A stretch of DNA of 64,000 bases from Aromatoleum anaerobium (GTDB lineage Bacteria > Pseudomonadota > Gammaproteobacteria > Burkholderiales > Rhodocyclaceae). The position numbers and the translations under genes were made by a program. Shown piece by piece: positions 50,385 to 59,934 of the stretch. Numbering within the stretch: position 1 is the first letter of the stretch; each line of letters begins with the position of its first letter. Location of the stretch: NCBI RefSeq assembly GCF_012910705.2, contig NZ_WTVG02000040.1, forward strand, positions 806,001 to 870,000, read 5' to 3'. A model generated the notes under the pieces. That model made no database searches. It was not told the DNA's origin and was given only the letters and a program-made list of their open reading frames with translations.

Positions 50385-51908
50385 ATGAGACGCACCAGCG
50401 GCGAAATCGGCGACCCTAACCCGGTGTTCGTGGAGCAGGTCGCGCTGCTTTATCAGAATGCTCCGCTCGCCTATACGACCACGCTGATCAACGGCGCGAT
50501 TCTCGCGTACGTGCAGAGCGAACACATTCCGCTTGTCGTCCTGCTCGCCTGGTATGGATCGCTGATCGTCGTAACGGCGGGCCGTGCCGTCGTCGCGTGG
50601 CGCCATGCGTCCGCAAGCCACAACCCCACCCGCGCCCCTTTTTGGAACCTCCTTTATCTCCTTGGCGCGGGGGCCGCCGGCTGCGTGTGGGGTGCTGCAG
50701 GGCTGGTGCTGTTTCCGCTTGATTCGATCGCGCATCAGGTCTTTGTTGCCTTCGTTCTGGCCGGCATGGCCGCGGGCGGAATCACCGTGCTCGCATCGCG
50801 AATCGAAGCCTGTATGGCGTTCCTGCTGCCTGCGCTGTTGCCGCTGGCCATCCAGTACCTGACGCTGCACACGGCATTGCAGAGGGCGATGGGGGTCATG
50901 ACGCTGATTTTCCTCGCAGCGCTGACGATTTCCGCGTGGAACTTCCATCGCGCCATCCGCACGTCCCTGCGACTGCGGTTCGACAAGCAGGAACTCGAGG
51001 CCGAAATCGCGCGGCGCCTGCGCGCTGAAGAACGGCTTTTCCACGAGAAGGACCGATTGCAGACAACCGTGCGGTCCATCGGCGAAGGCGTCGTCCTGAT
51101 TGACGCCGACGGTCGAATCGAGGATCTCAATCCCGCCGCCGAACGGCTTTTCGACCGCTGCCGCCAGGACGCCGCGGGCCGCCCGCCCCACGAGGTCTTC
51201 GCATGTTTCGACGATCAGGGCTGGCGCAGTCCGACCGCGCTGGAAGACGCGCTGAAGTCGGCCACGCCTCAGAAAAAGCGTTCCGTCTTGTATGGCAAGG
51301 ACAAAGTGAAGTACGTCATCGAGGAACTCGCCACGCCGCTCCTCGACCGCCACGACCGGCTGGTGGGCGCCGTGTCGGTGTTTCGGGACATGACGGAACA
51401 GCACCGGCTGACCGAGCAATTGATCCATGCCGCCGATCACGACGTGCTGACCGGGTTGCCGAACCGGAATCGGTTGAAGGAGAGAACCAGGCAGGCGATT
51501 GCGCGAGCGCAGCGCAAACAGGAAACCTTCGGGCTGCTGTTTGTCGACCTCGACGACTTCAAGATCGTCAATGACACCCTGGGTCATGCGAGCGGCGACG
51601 CGTTGCTCGTCGATGTCGCAAAACGCCTTACCGACTGCGTCCGAGCAGAAGATACGATCGCGCGGTTGGGCGGCGACGAATTCGTCGTGCTGCTGGATGG
51701 ACCGACGCAAAAGACCGAGATCGAAGCCATCGCGCGCAAGATCCTCATCAGACTGCGCGAGCCTTTCCAGCTCGAAACGCAGTCGGCCACCATCAGCGCG
51801 AGCATCGGTACCAGTCTGTACCCGGACGACGGCCACGACGCGGAGAGCCTGCTCGGGTCCGCCGACGCCGCGATGTACCGCGCCAAGCACGGGCGAAACA
51901 AAAAATAG
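50385..51908 (+). CDS. Membrane PAS-GGDEF diguanylate cyclase (copy 2)
   Basis: A 507-residue paralogue of the protein at 13960-15513, with the same six-helix N-terminal sensor (NAPLAYTTTLINGAILAYVQ; WGAAGLVLFPLDSIAHQVFV), a PAS domain and a GGDEF domain. The active-site RLGGDEF loop is intact (about 429-433) and an RxxD site (RAED) precedes it. Many blocks are nearly identical between the two copies, including LRFDKQELEAE and TEQLIHAADHDVLTGLPNRN, while the N-terminus and PAS signal parts have drifted, suggesting duplicated enzymes with different inputs. The ATG at 50385 begins MRRTSGEIGDPNPVF; upstream in-frame sequence has no good site. Confidence 0.9.
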   Translation: MRRTSGEIGDPNPVFVEQVALLYQNAPLAYTTTLINGAILAYVQSEHIPLVVLLAWYGSLIVVTAGRAVVAWRHASASHNPTRAPFWNLLYLLGAGAAGCVWGAAGLVLFPLDSIAHQVFVAFVLAGMAAGGITVLASRIEACMAFLLPALLPLAIQYLTLHTALQRAMGVMTLIFLAALTISAWNFHRAIRTSLRLRFDKQELEAEIARRLRAEERLFHEKDRLQTTVRSIGEGVVLIDADGRIEDLNPAAERLFDRCRQDAAGRPPHEVFACFDDQGWRSPTALEDALKSATPQKKRSVLYGKDKVKYVIEELATPLLDRHDRLVGAVSVFRDMTEQHRLTEQLIHAADHDVLTGLPNRNRLKERTRQAIARAQRKQETFGLLFVDLDDFKIVNDTLGHASGDALLVDVAKRLTDCVRAEDTIARLGGDEFVVLLDGPTQKTEIEAIARKILIRLREPFQLETQSATISASIGTSLYPDDGHDAESLLGSADAAMYRAKHGRNKK

Positions 51909-52089
51909 GGGACACGACAGCGTCGCTTTCTCCCCCTTTCTCCCCTTCTCCCCGTATGGATTTAGCTGCACGAACGGGATAGGGGCTGCGGGCAGCGGAT
52001 AGTCCCTCGCATGCCCCGGCCCTAGGGTTGCAGCCATGGAAAACCCTGCACTTTGCCCGCTGACGAGGAACCCGGAGAGCGACACGCCC

Positions 52090-53178
52090 ATGGACAGACT
52101 TCCCGACAACATCGCTGGACGCGCGCACGCACATGCACACGCACACGCGCTCGCCGCGACGCCTCCCGCTCCGGAAAGGCCCCTTCGGCACCGATCGCTC
52201 GCCCGCGCCCCGGTCGCGGTGCTGCCGTGGGCGATCATCGCAGGCCTGCTGTGGGCGGGCCTCTTCGTCAAGCCGCAGCCGGTCGGCAGCACGGTGCAGC
52301 CGCCGGTGCTCGAACAGCGCGACCATTTCTACGGAATCGCGCTCGCCGCTCCGGGGGAGGTCTGGGTCGTCGGCTCGAACGGCAAGATTCTCACGCTCGG
52401 GGCTGATGGCCGCGCCGAGCGCTTCGCGACGCCGACCGAGCGCACGCTGCAGGACATCGCGCTGTGGGACGCATCGCACGCGGTTGCGGTCGGCAACGGC
52501 GGCGTGATCCTTTTCACTGCCGACGCCGGCCGCACGTGGACCGCAGCGGCCGACGTGCCGCGTTCCGAAGTCGCGAACAAGCTGAACCGGGTGCGCGTTG
52601 ACGAAGGGGGCGTCGCGGTCGCGACCGGCGAGATGGGGGCGCTGCTGATGAGCCGCGACTACGGGCGCACATGGACGCGGCTGCGCGAGGAGGAGGACGT
52701 CGCGTGGAACGACGTCGCGCTGCTTGGCGGGGGACGCATCCGCGTCGTCGGCGAGTTCGGCCGCATCCTCGCGAGCGATGACGACGGCGCGAGTTGGCAG
52801 GAGGCCGAGCCGCCGGTGCCGAGTTCGCTGATGGCGGTCGCGTTCCGCGGCACGGACGTCGGCGTCGCGGTGGGGCTCGAAGGCGTCGTCCTCGTGACCC
52901 GTGACGGCGGCCGCGAGTGGCGGAAGGTCGACATCAGCACGCACGACCACCTCTTCGACATCGCGTGGGATGCAACCGGCGGGCGCTGGATCGGGACTGG
53001 CGCGCTCGGCCGCTGGGTGCGCGCCGAGGCGGACGCCACAAACTGGACTACTGCCCGGCTCGACGACCGTGACCTGTCGTGGCATACGCGGGTCGTCCCG
53101 GCAGGCGAGTTCGCGTGGTTCGCCGGGGCAAACGTCGGCCGCTGGGACGGCACGCGCTGGATGCCGCTTGGCAACTGA
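52090..53178 (+). CDS. Ycf48/BNR-type beta-propeller protein with membrane anchor
   Basis: A 362-residue protein. Residues 10-20 hold a His/Ala repeat (AHAHAHAHAL), then a helix at about 42-60 (VAVLPWAIIAGLLWAGLFVK), likely an uncleaved anchor, then a seven-bladed BNR/Ycf48-type propeller with repeated motifs such as VVGSNGKILTL, GRTWTAAAD, GRTWTRLRE and GASWQEAE. The propeller should face the periplasm. In many Pseudomonas-type genomes a like gene sits beside an RND/MMPL permease and DUF1302/DUF1329 genes, as here. An earlier ATG at 52036 is possible; GGAG at 52075 favours 52090. Function unknown, probably an assembly or interaction partner of the permease. Confidence 0.82.
   Translation: MDRLPDNIAGRAHAHAHAHALAATPPAPERPLRHRSLARAPVAVLPWAIIAGLLWAGLFVKPQPVGSTVQPPVLEQRDHFYGIALAAPGEVWVVGSNGKILTLGADGRAERFATPTERTLQDIALWDASHAVAVGNGGVILFTADAGRTWTAAADVPRSEVANKLNRVRVDEGGVAVATGEMGALLMSRDYGRTWTRLREEEDVAWNDVALLGGGRIRVVGEFGRILASDDDGASWQEAEPPVPSSLMAVAFRGTDVGVAVGLEGVVLVTRDGGREWRKVDISTHDHLFDIAWDATGGRWIGTGALGRWVRAEADATNWTTARLDDRDLSWHTRVVPAGEFAWFAGANVGRWDGTRWMPLGN
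52119..52150. other. 32-base alternating purine-pyrimidine tract
   Basis: ACGC, GCGC, ACAT and CACA dinucleotides run without interruption for 16 steps, all R-Y. This is the base pattern that favours Z-DNA. It encodes the AHAHAHAHAL stretch of the propeller protein. Confidence 0.7.
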
Positions 53179-53254
53179 GTCTCCTGCCGCCACGCCAATC
53201 TCCTGTTCGCAACTTCCGCCTTCCGCCATTGATTCCCCGCTTACCGAGACCACC

Positions 53255-55627
53255 ATGATCGAACGCATTGCCGAATTCTGCATTCGCCGGCGCAGCTGGG
53301 TCGTTGGCAGCCTCGCGGCGCTGACCCTCGTGCTGAGCTGGTTCGCGCTGCATATCGAGGTACGCACCGTCTTCGAGGACATGCTGCCGTCGCGCCACGA
53401 GTACGTGAAGACGCACGAAAAGTTCAAGGACACGTTCGGCGGCTCGAACATGGTCACGATCATGTTCGAAGTCCCCGACGGCGAAATCTTCCAACCGGCC
53501 GTGCTCGAAAAGGTCCGCACCGTGACCCTCGGCCTGCGCGAAGTGTCGGCGGTCAATCCCTACCAGATCACCTCGCTCGCCTCGAAGAAGCTGAAGGAGG
53601 TGCGCGCATCGACCGCCGGCATCGAGACGCGGCCGCTGATGTGGCCGGAGCTGCCGGCAAACGCCGACGAGCTCGCGACGCTCCGGGAGTCGGTGCTGCG
53701 CAATCCCCTCGTCTATGGGCCGTTCGTGTCGAAGGACTTGCAGGCGACATTGATCACCGTCGACTTCATCGATCGCGAGGTTGATTACGCGAAAGTATTC
53801 AGTGAGATCCGCGCACTCGTCGCCAAGGTCGATGACGACAGCGTGAAGATCCGTGTCGTCGGCGACCCGATCCTGTACGGCTGGGTCAATCATTACGTGC
53901 CCGAGACGATCAACCTTGTCGCGGCCGCGCTCGGCCTGACCCTCGTGATGCTGTTCGTACTGCTGCGCACATGGCGCGGCGTGCTGCTGCCGCTGCTGGC
54001 CGGCGTCGTCAGCGCGATCTGGGCGCTCGGCATCTGCCGCCTGCTCGGCATCCACTTTGAACCGCTTGTGATCGTCGTTGCAATGCTGATCACGTCGCGC
54101 GCGGTGTCACACTCGGTGCAGATCGTCAATCGCTTCGACGACGAGCTCGCGCTCGTGCCGCCGGGGGAAGGTGTCGCACGGCATGCGGCGCGAGTCGCGC
54201 TCGCTGACCTGTTCCGGCCGGGGATGCTCGGTGTCATTGCGGACGCGGCGTGCATGGCGGTCGTCGCCCTGAGTCCGATCCCGATGCTGCAGAAGCTCAC
54301 GGTGCTGTCCGTCGTCTGGGTGTCGACGCTGACGATCAGCGCGGTGATCCTGACTCCAGTGCTGCTGTCATACATCCGCCGCCCGCACGGCACGGTGCAC
54401 CCGATCGACCTCGCCCCGCCCCTGCGCCGCATCCTCGACTTCGGCGTATGGATGGCAACGTCGCGTTTCCGCTACGCGGTGATCGGCTGCAGCACGATCG
54501 TCGTGACGGTCTCCGGCCTGTACGCGCTGAACCTGAAAATCGGCGACGCGAACCCAGGCTCGCCGATCCTGTGGCCGGAGTCGACGTATAACCGGGATTC
54601 GGCGGCGATCAACGCGCGCTTCCAGGGCGTCGACCGGATGTTCATCGTGCTCGGCGAAGATGGCAAAGAGGGGCTCGTGAAGAGCAACGACGTGCTGCTC
54701 GCGATGAACCGCTTCCAACGCTTCATCGAGGCACAGCCCGAAGTCGGCGGCACCGTGTCGATCGCCGACGTGCTGCCGGTCGTCAATAGCACGCTGCGGG
54801 AAGGCAACCCCCGCTATCTCGAGTTGGGCGACACGCAGCAGGTCAACGGCAGCCTGATGGGGATCCTCGACTCGGTGTCGGAGCCGGGCGACATCGACCG
54901 CTTCGCCGACAACCAGTACGCGAACGGCGCGGTGACCATGATGTTCCGCGACCGCCAGGGCGAAACGATCCGCACCGCAGTCGCCCGCGTGAAGGAGTTC
55001 ATCGCACAGAACCCGCTGCCCGAAGGCCAGTGGCAGCTGGCCGGCGGGCTGATCGGCGTCATGGCCGCGGTCAACGAGGTGATCCTGTCGAGCCAGATCG
55101 AGGCGGTCGCGCTCGCACTGCTGGTGCTCGTCGTGATCTGCACCGTCGTCTATCGCTCGACTGTCGCGGGGATGCTGTTCATGGTGCCGGTGATCATCTC
55201 GAACACGCTGACTTTCAGCTTCATGGCGTGGAAGGGCATCGGCATGAACATCAACACGGTGCCGGTCGCCGCGCTCGGCATCGGGCTCGGCGTCGATTAC
55301 GCGTTCTACATTGCCGACCGCATCAAGGAGGAAATCGCCGCGGGAAGCACGCCCGAGCACGCGATCCACCAGGCGCTTCATTCAGCAGGGATGGGCGTGA
55401 TCGTCACCGCGAGCGTGCTGATCTTCAGCACGCTGTTGTGGTGGGGATCGTCACTGCGCTTCCAGGCGGAAATGGGCCTGTTGATGGCGATCTGGCTCGG
55501 CGTCTCGGCAATGTCGGCGCTGTTCGTGATGCCTTCGGTGATCTACGTGTTCCGTCCCGCGTTCATCTTCGGCCACCGCGAAGCACCGGTACTGGGCAGG
55601 CTGCGCCCGGCGATCCAGCCGGTTTGA
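53255..55627 (+). CDS. RND/MMPL-family membrane exporter
   Basis: A 790-residue permease with about twelve helices in two RND-like halves. It begins IERIAEFCIRRRSWVVGSLA; helices in about 215-410 and 615-770 flank large periplasmic loops (40-210, 440-610). The second half has GIGMNINTVPVAALGIGLGV-DYAFYIADR, the MMPL-type TM4 motif with Asp. No membrane fusion protein or TolC gene is adjacent; instead the neighbours are a propeller protein, DUF1302 and DUF1329. HpnN, MmpL and related proteins move lipids or hydrophobic molecules, so lipid or hydrophobic compound export to the envelope is the best inference. The ATG at 53255 has no strong site. Confidence 0.88.
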   Translation: MIERIAEFCIRRRSWVVGSLAALTLVLSWFALHIEVRTVFEDMLPSRHEYVKTHEKFKDTFGGSNMVTIMFEVPDGEIFQPAVLEKVRTVTLGLREVSAVNPYQITSLASKKLKEVRASTAGIETRPLMWPELPANADELATLRESVLRNPLVYGPFVSKDLQATLITVDFIDREVDYAKVFSEIRALVAKVDDDSVKIRVVGDPILYGWVNHYVPETINLVAAALGLTLVMLFVLLRTWRGVLLPLLAGVVSAIWALGICRLLGIHFEPLVIVVAMLITSRAVSHSVQIVNRFDDELALVPPGEGVARHAARVALADLFRPGMLGVIADAACMAVVALSPIPMLQKLTVLSVVWVSTLTISAVILTPVLLSYIRRPHGTVHPIDLAPPLRRILDFGVWMATSRFRYAVIGCSTIVVTVSGLYALNLKIGDANPGSPILWPESTYNRDSAAINARFQGVDRMFIVLGEDGKEGLVKSNDVLLAMNRFQRFIEAQPEVGGTVSIADVLPVVNSTLREGNPRYLELGDTQQVNGSLMGILDSVSEPGDIDRFADNQYANGAVTMMFRDRQGETIRTAVARVKEFIAQNPLPEGQWQLAGGLIGVMAAVNEVILSSQIEAVALALLVLVVICTVVYRSTVAGMLFMVPVIISNTLTFSFMAWKGIGMNINTVPVAALGIGLGVDYAFYIADRIKEEIAAGSTPEHAIHQALHSAGMGVIVTASVLIFSTLLWWGSSLRFQAEMGLLMAIWLGVSAMSALFVMPSVIYVFRPAFIFGHREAPVLGRLRPAIQPV

Positions 55628-55682
55628 TGCGGGAGGGACGGTTTCTGTGCGCTGCGCCTCTTCGATATACAAGGGAGAAAAC

Positions 55683-57293
55683 ATGAAAAACAAGGAAGAG
55701 TTCGGGGCGCGCAAGCGTACCCGCCTGAAAAGACTTGCGGCCGCGGTGGCAATCGCCACGGCAGGGGTGCCGGCGTATGCGCTTGACGAGAGCATCCGCG
55801 TCGACGGCTACCTGCGCCAGGAGCTGTCATGGAATACCGAGAACTGGGTCGACACGCCCGGCTACGACGACCGCGGCAAGCTGTCGATGGCGCGCACGAC
55901 CGCAAGGCTGAACATCGACTGGAAAGCAACCCAGGACGTATCGGTCGTCGCGAAGCTGCGCGCAGTCGGCGAGTTCGAAACCGGCTTTCTCGAGCATCTC
56001 GAGAAGATGGGCGCGAACAATTACCACTCGGGCGCGCGCGGCGACATCATGAAGCTCTACAACCGCAACGACATCGGCGACGTCGTGCGCGAGCTGTATA
56101 TCGACTTCCCGCTTGGCGAGCGCACGCGGATGCGATTCGGCAAACAGCAGATCGCGTGGGGCGAGACCGACTTCTTTGCCGCGAACGACATCGTTCACGG
56201 CTTCGATTACACGTGGCGGACGTTCCTCGAGCCAGCCAACGAAGAACTGCGCAAGACCAACATCATGTTCAAGCTGAACATCGACGTCCCCGAACTCGAC
56301 GGCGGGGTCGAGATGTTCCTGCGCCCCGGCTGGGACCGCAAGGAAGATATCGGCACCGAACTCGACATCTACGGCGGACGGTGGTCCGGCCATCCGTACG
56401 CCGGCGTCGATTTCCGCAACATCGACCCGTACGACTTCGACAACAAGGAAGGGGACTACCGCGACCCGACCGGCGGCATCCGCTGGAGCGGGCTGGCCGG
56501 CGACATCAACTATTCGGTGTCGTACCTGAAGACGTTCTGGCCGAGCCCGATCATGAACGGCACGAGCAAGTTCAACGGCATGCCGGGCACGAGCCCTGTC
56601 GACACCGTCGGGCGGGCCGACACGACGGGCCTGTTCGGCAACGTGATCTATCCGATGGTCGACGTATTCGGCTTCACCGGCAGCGGCTACGCCGAGTGGG
56701 CGGATGCGGTATTCAGCACCGAGGTCGCGTACGTCAAGGACTTGCCGTACCAGATCTCGCTGATCCCCGGCTCCTTCGCGTCGCAGGTCGTCGCGCCCGG
56801 TTTCGACGGCATCGAGCGCAAGGACGTGCTGACGTGGATGCTGCGCATGGACAAGAACATCGCGGCGACGCAAAGCCTGCTTGGCACCGAGAAGCCGATG
56901 TTCTTCTCGCTGCAGCTGTTCGACAAATGGATCCAGAACTACGACCGCGACGACCGGCTGCTGAACAGCGTCGGCTGGGGCGCACGGACGAAGGAACACT
57001 CCTTCCTGCTGACCGGCATCTTCGGCCTCAGCTACGACAACGGGCGCGTGAAGCCCGAGCTCGTCGTCGGCAAGGACCTGACCTACGGCGGCGGTTTCGC
57101 GGTCCCGTCGGTGACGATGGAGCTTGCGAAGGACTGGCGCTGGAAGGTCGAGTACGACGCATTCTGGTCGGACAAATGGCGCGACACGCGCGACTGCGCG
57201 CCGCCGAACGCCGGCCTCTGCGACGACACCGGCCTTTTCGGCGTCTTCCACAAGCGCGACCAGTTCTACACCAGCCTGACCTACCTCTTCTGA
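55683..57293 (+). CDS. DUF1302 outer-membrane beta-barrel-like protein
   Basis: A 536-residue secreted protein with a signal peptide (KRLAAAVAIATAGVPAYALD, cut before LDESI). The mature protein is rich in amphipathic strands with aromatic girdle residues, such as RVDGYLRQELSWNTENWVDT, IAWGETDFFAANDIVHGFDY and KVEYDAFWSDKWRDTRDC, and ends in YTSLTYLF, with the C-terminal Phe typical of outer membrane barrels. DUF1302 proteins are always found with DUF1329 in this type of cluster. It is probably the outer-membrane part of the transport route. It starts 55 bases after the RND gene; ATG at 55683 follows GGGAG. Confidence 0.87.
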   Translation: MKNKEEFGARKRTRLKRLAAAVAIATAGVPAYALDESIRVDGYLRQELSWNTENWVDTPGYDDRGKLSMARTTARLNIDWKATQDVSVVAKLRAVGEFETGFLEHLEKMGANNYHSGARGDIMKLYNRNDIGDVVRELYIDFPLGERTRMRFGKQQIAWGETDFFAANDIVHGFDYTWRTFLEPANEELRKTNIMFKLNIDVPELDGGVEMFLRPGWDRKEDIGTELDIYGGRWSGHPYAGVDFRNIDPYDFDNKEGDYRDPTGGIRWSGLAGDINYSVSYLKTFWPSPIMNGTSKFNGMPGTSPVDTVGRADTTGLFGNVIYPMVDVFGFTGSGYAEWADAVFSTEVAYVKDLPYQISLIPGSFASQVVAPGFDGIERKDVLTWMLRMDKNIAATQSLLGTEKPMFFSLQLFDKWIQNYDRDDRLLNSVGWGARTKEHSFLLTGIFGLSYDNGRVKPELVVGKDLTYGGGFAVPSVTMELAKDWRWKVEYDAFWSDKWRDTRDCAPPNAGLCDDTGLFGVFHKRDQFYTSLTYLF

Positions 57294-57312
57294 CAGCGGA
57301 CGGACAACGACG

Positions 57313-58575
57313 ATGACTTTGCACACCCCCCTGCGCGGCGCACTCGGCGTCGCACTGATGACGGCAACGTTCGCGGCCGGTGCCGCGGAGCTCCCCGAAG
57401 GCACGGTGATCTCGGCCGAGAACATCGACAAGATCAAGAGCGATACCTTCGAGGGCCACACGATCGGGAACCTGCTGTCCGAGCGCATGGAATGGCGCAT
57501 CCGCAACAACGGCTGGAAGCTGCCGCTGGCGAAGTCGAAGGCAGTCCCGCTCGACGCGAAATGGACCAAGGCCTCACAGGCGAACGCCGGCAAGACGAAG
57601 ATCAACGCCGACACCTGCCAGGTTGACGGCTGGGCGGCCGGCCAGCCGTTCCCCGACATCGACATGAAGGATCCGCAGGCCGCCGAGAAGGTCGTGTGGA
57701 ACTGGCACCTCGGCCAGCTCTCCGGCGACGTCGCCTATGTGCCGTACTTCACTCAGGTGCTGATCGACGGCGAGAAGGGCGTGCACGCCGAGCCGGTCGC
57801 CGAATTCACGCGCTACGCGATGAAAGGGCGGCTGTCGGGCGAGCCGGTCGAAGGCGACGGCGCCGAACGCAGCCGACAGCTTCTCTACTTCAAGGCGCCG
57901 TCCGACATGAAGGGACTCGGCACCTTCAGCATCATGTACGACTCGACCAAGGTCAATGACGTCTGGGCGTACATCCCGGCAGTGCGCCGCGTGCGCCGGC
58001 TGTCGGGAGGCGCGTGGATGGACCCGATCGGCTCGTCCGACCAGTTGCAGGACGACCTCGAGATCTTCAACGCGCGACCGTGCTGGTACCCCGGCTACAA
58101 AATGCTAGGCAAGCGCTGGGTGCTCGCGGTCGCGAACAGCAAGACGCCGCTGTGGAACAAAAATGGCAAGGACTTCGCCGAGAAATACCCGGTGCTCGAA
58201 AACGCCGTGCCGTACTGGAACATGAACCACAACCGCTTCGAGCCGCGCGAAGTGTACGTTATCGAAGCGACGACGCCGTCCGAACATCCGTACAGCAAGA
58301 AGGTGCTGTATGTCGACACGAAGTACCCGCGCATCTATTACGGCGAGGCGTACAATCGCAAGGGCGAGTTCTGGAAGTTCATGGAGTTCCATTCGTACGC
58401 GGCGCAGGCCGAGGACGGCTTCACCGACGTGCGCACGAGCGGCGGCGCGATCATCGACTTCCAGCGCAACCACGCGACCGTGTTCCTCGTTGATTCGCCG
58501 TCGTGGAAAACGAACATCCCGAGCGTGAGTTCGAAGGACTACTCGCTGCAGACCCTGCAGGCGGCGGGACGCTGA
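57313..58575 (+). CDS. DUF1329 periplasmic protein (LolA/LolB-like family)
   Basis: A 420-residue exported protein with a signal peptide (GALGVALMTATFAAGAA, cleaved before ELPEG). Family features are NIDKIKSDTFEGHTIGNLL near the start, YDSTKVNDVWAYIPAVRRVR, and VYVIEATTPSEHPYSKKVLY. DUF1329 is thought to share the curved LolA/LolB-type sheet that binds lipids; I recall this as domain-database knowledge and cannot check it here. It directly follows DUF1302 and would link the RND pump to the barrel by carrying a hydrophobic ligand across the periplasm. The cluster ends with the hairpin at 58611. Confidence 0.87.
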   Translation: MTLHTPLRGALGVALMTATFAAGAAELPEGTVISAENIDKIKSDTFEGHTIGNLLSERMEWRIRNNGWKLPLAKSKAVPLDAKWTKASQANAGKTKINADTCQVDGWAAGQPFPDIDMKDPQAAEKVVWNWHLGQLSGDVAYVPYFTQVLIDGEKGVHAEPVAEFTRYAMKGRLSGEPVEGDGAERSRQLLYFKAPSDMKGLGTFSIMYDSTKVNDVWAYIPAVRRVRRLSGGAWMDPIGSSDQLQDDLEIFNARPCWYPGYKMLGKRWVLAVANSKTPLWNKNGKDFAEKYPVLENAVPYWNMNHNRFEPREVYVIEATTPSEHPYSKKVLYVDTKYPRIYYGEAYNRKGEFWKFMEFHSYAAQAEDGFTDVRTSGGAIIDFQRNHATVFLVDSPSWKTNIPSVSSKDYSLQTLQAAGR

Positions 58576-58610
58576 TCCCCAGGGAGTGCCGGCCCTCCGG
58601 TTCTCCCCGC

Positions 58611-58640
58611 CTCCCCGGCCGGTCGTTGACGGTCGGGGAG
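58611..58640 (+). terminator. Hairpin after the DUF1302/DUF1329 cluster
   Basis: CTCCCCGGCC and GGTCGGGGAG form a 10-pair RNA stem with one G-U pair and a 10-base loop, between the convergent DUF1329 and AraC genes. No long T-run follows, so efficiency is uncertain. Confidence 0.45.
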
Positions 58641-58666
58641 ACGACGAGAAAAAGGGAGTGGACGGC

Positions 58667-59683
58667 TCATCGACCCAGCGTTGCCGACGGACTCTCGCCG
58701 AACGCGCGTTTGTAGTCCGAGGTGAAATGGCCGAGATGCGAAAACCCCCACTGCATTGCGACGTTGGTCACCGTGGTCGAGTCCGGTGAAGCCTGCAGCA
58801 GCACCTCCCGGACCCGCTGCAGCCGCACGTCCTTCAAATAGTGCATGGGCGTCGTGCTGCGGTACTTGCGGAAGCCGGCGAACAGCGAGCGCGTGCTGAC
58901 GCCGGCGTGCTCGGCGAGTTCGCCGATCGTCAGCGGCTCCTGCGCGTTCTCATCGATGAACCGTTCCACCTTGCGGATGAAATGCGGCGCGATCGACGGT
59001 CCGTTATCTTCGAGACGCTCCGAGTAGTTGTGCGGCTGGCTCAGCAGCAAAGTCGCGATGACCATCTGCTCGATCTGCGCCGAAAAGAGCGGCGAGTCGA
59101 GGATCGTGTCCTCGCCGCTACGCTCCTGCCCGACCTCGTCGCACAGCCAGTTCATCAGCCGCACCCACGAGAGGCTGCGCGGGGCGACCAGCGACATCTC
59201 GGGCCGGAATTCAACTGGCTGCCGGAGATTTCCGCCGAGGTGCTGGCGGCAGTGACGCTCGAGCGCATCACGGTCGATCTTGACGACCAGCTTCTCAGTG
59301 TCGGCGCCGTGACGCATCCTCACCGGCAACGTCGGGCTCACCACCGACGCCACGTCTGGGGTTGAATTGACGGTCTCCCCGCCATGCTCGACGACCTCGG
59401 CCCCCGAGATCGGCATCTGGATCAGCGCGAAACTGTCGAGCTGTCCCGGCTCGATCACGACACTGGCGCCATACAGTATGCGCCCGACGCCGATCCCCCG
59501 GATCTGCCGAAAGTACATCTCTGCCCCGATCGGACCGCGCTCGCCGACGACGCGCAGCCGATGCGAACAGAACACGCGCGATACGCGATCGCGCGCCTCC
59601 TCCAGGTCCGACGTCCGAAACAGAAGCGAATTGGCCAGCACGGGCACAGATGCGGCGGCCCCGAAACGATGTTGTGTCTCCAC
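58667..59683 (-). CDS. AraC-family regulator (AraC-binding-like N domain)
   Basis: A 338-residue regulator with an N-terminal cupin-like AraC-binding domain (about 20-200) and a C-terminal double HTH (235-335; TIGELAEHAGVSTRSLFAGF and MQWGFSHLGHFTSDYKRAFG). It belongs to the group that often controls aromatic or alcohol degradation genes (for example the benzoate/xylene type). It begins with GTG at 59683 after GGAG and ends convergent with DUF1329. It could regulate the export cluster or the divergent mobB/ligase side; the position gives no proof. Ligand unknown. Confidence 0.85.
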   Translation of the reverse strand: METQHRFGAAASVPVLANSLLFRTSDLEEARDRVSRVFCSHRLRVVGERGPIGAEMYFRQIRGIGVGRILYGASVVIEPGQLDSFALIQMPISGAEVVEHGGETVNSTPDVASVVSPTLPVRMRHGADTEKLVVKIDRDALERHCRQHLGGNLRQPVEFRPEMSLVAPRSLSWVRLMNWLCDEVGQERSGEDTILDSPLFSAQIEQMVIATLLLSQPHNYSERLEDNGPSIAPHFIRKVERFIDENAQEPLTIGELAEHAGVSTRSLFAGFRKYRSTTPMHYLKDVRLQRVREVLLQASPDSTTVTNVAMQWGFSHLGHFTSDYKRAFGESPSATLGR

Positions 59684-59934
59684 GACTGCTCCTCCACGCT
59701 ATCCTGCTTGAGCAGGTTTTTTTATGTCTGGGTTGATGATGCTTAATTTAATTCAAGCTTCTAGTTCATCCTCGTCGCGTCATCCTTTCATGGCCACCCT
59801 CCCTCATTGGTGCCGTTCACCACGATCCGCAACGCCTGAATCTGCACCACTCGGATAGGCGCTTCGTTAGACGGATAGGCAGTCCGGGCCGCTGCCTTTA
59901 ATCTGCCTTCACCTTCCCGACACGAGGTGTGCAG

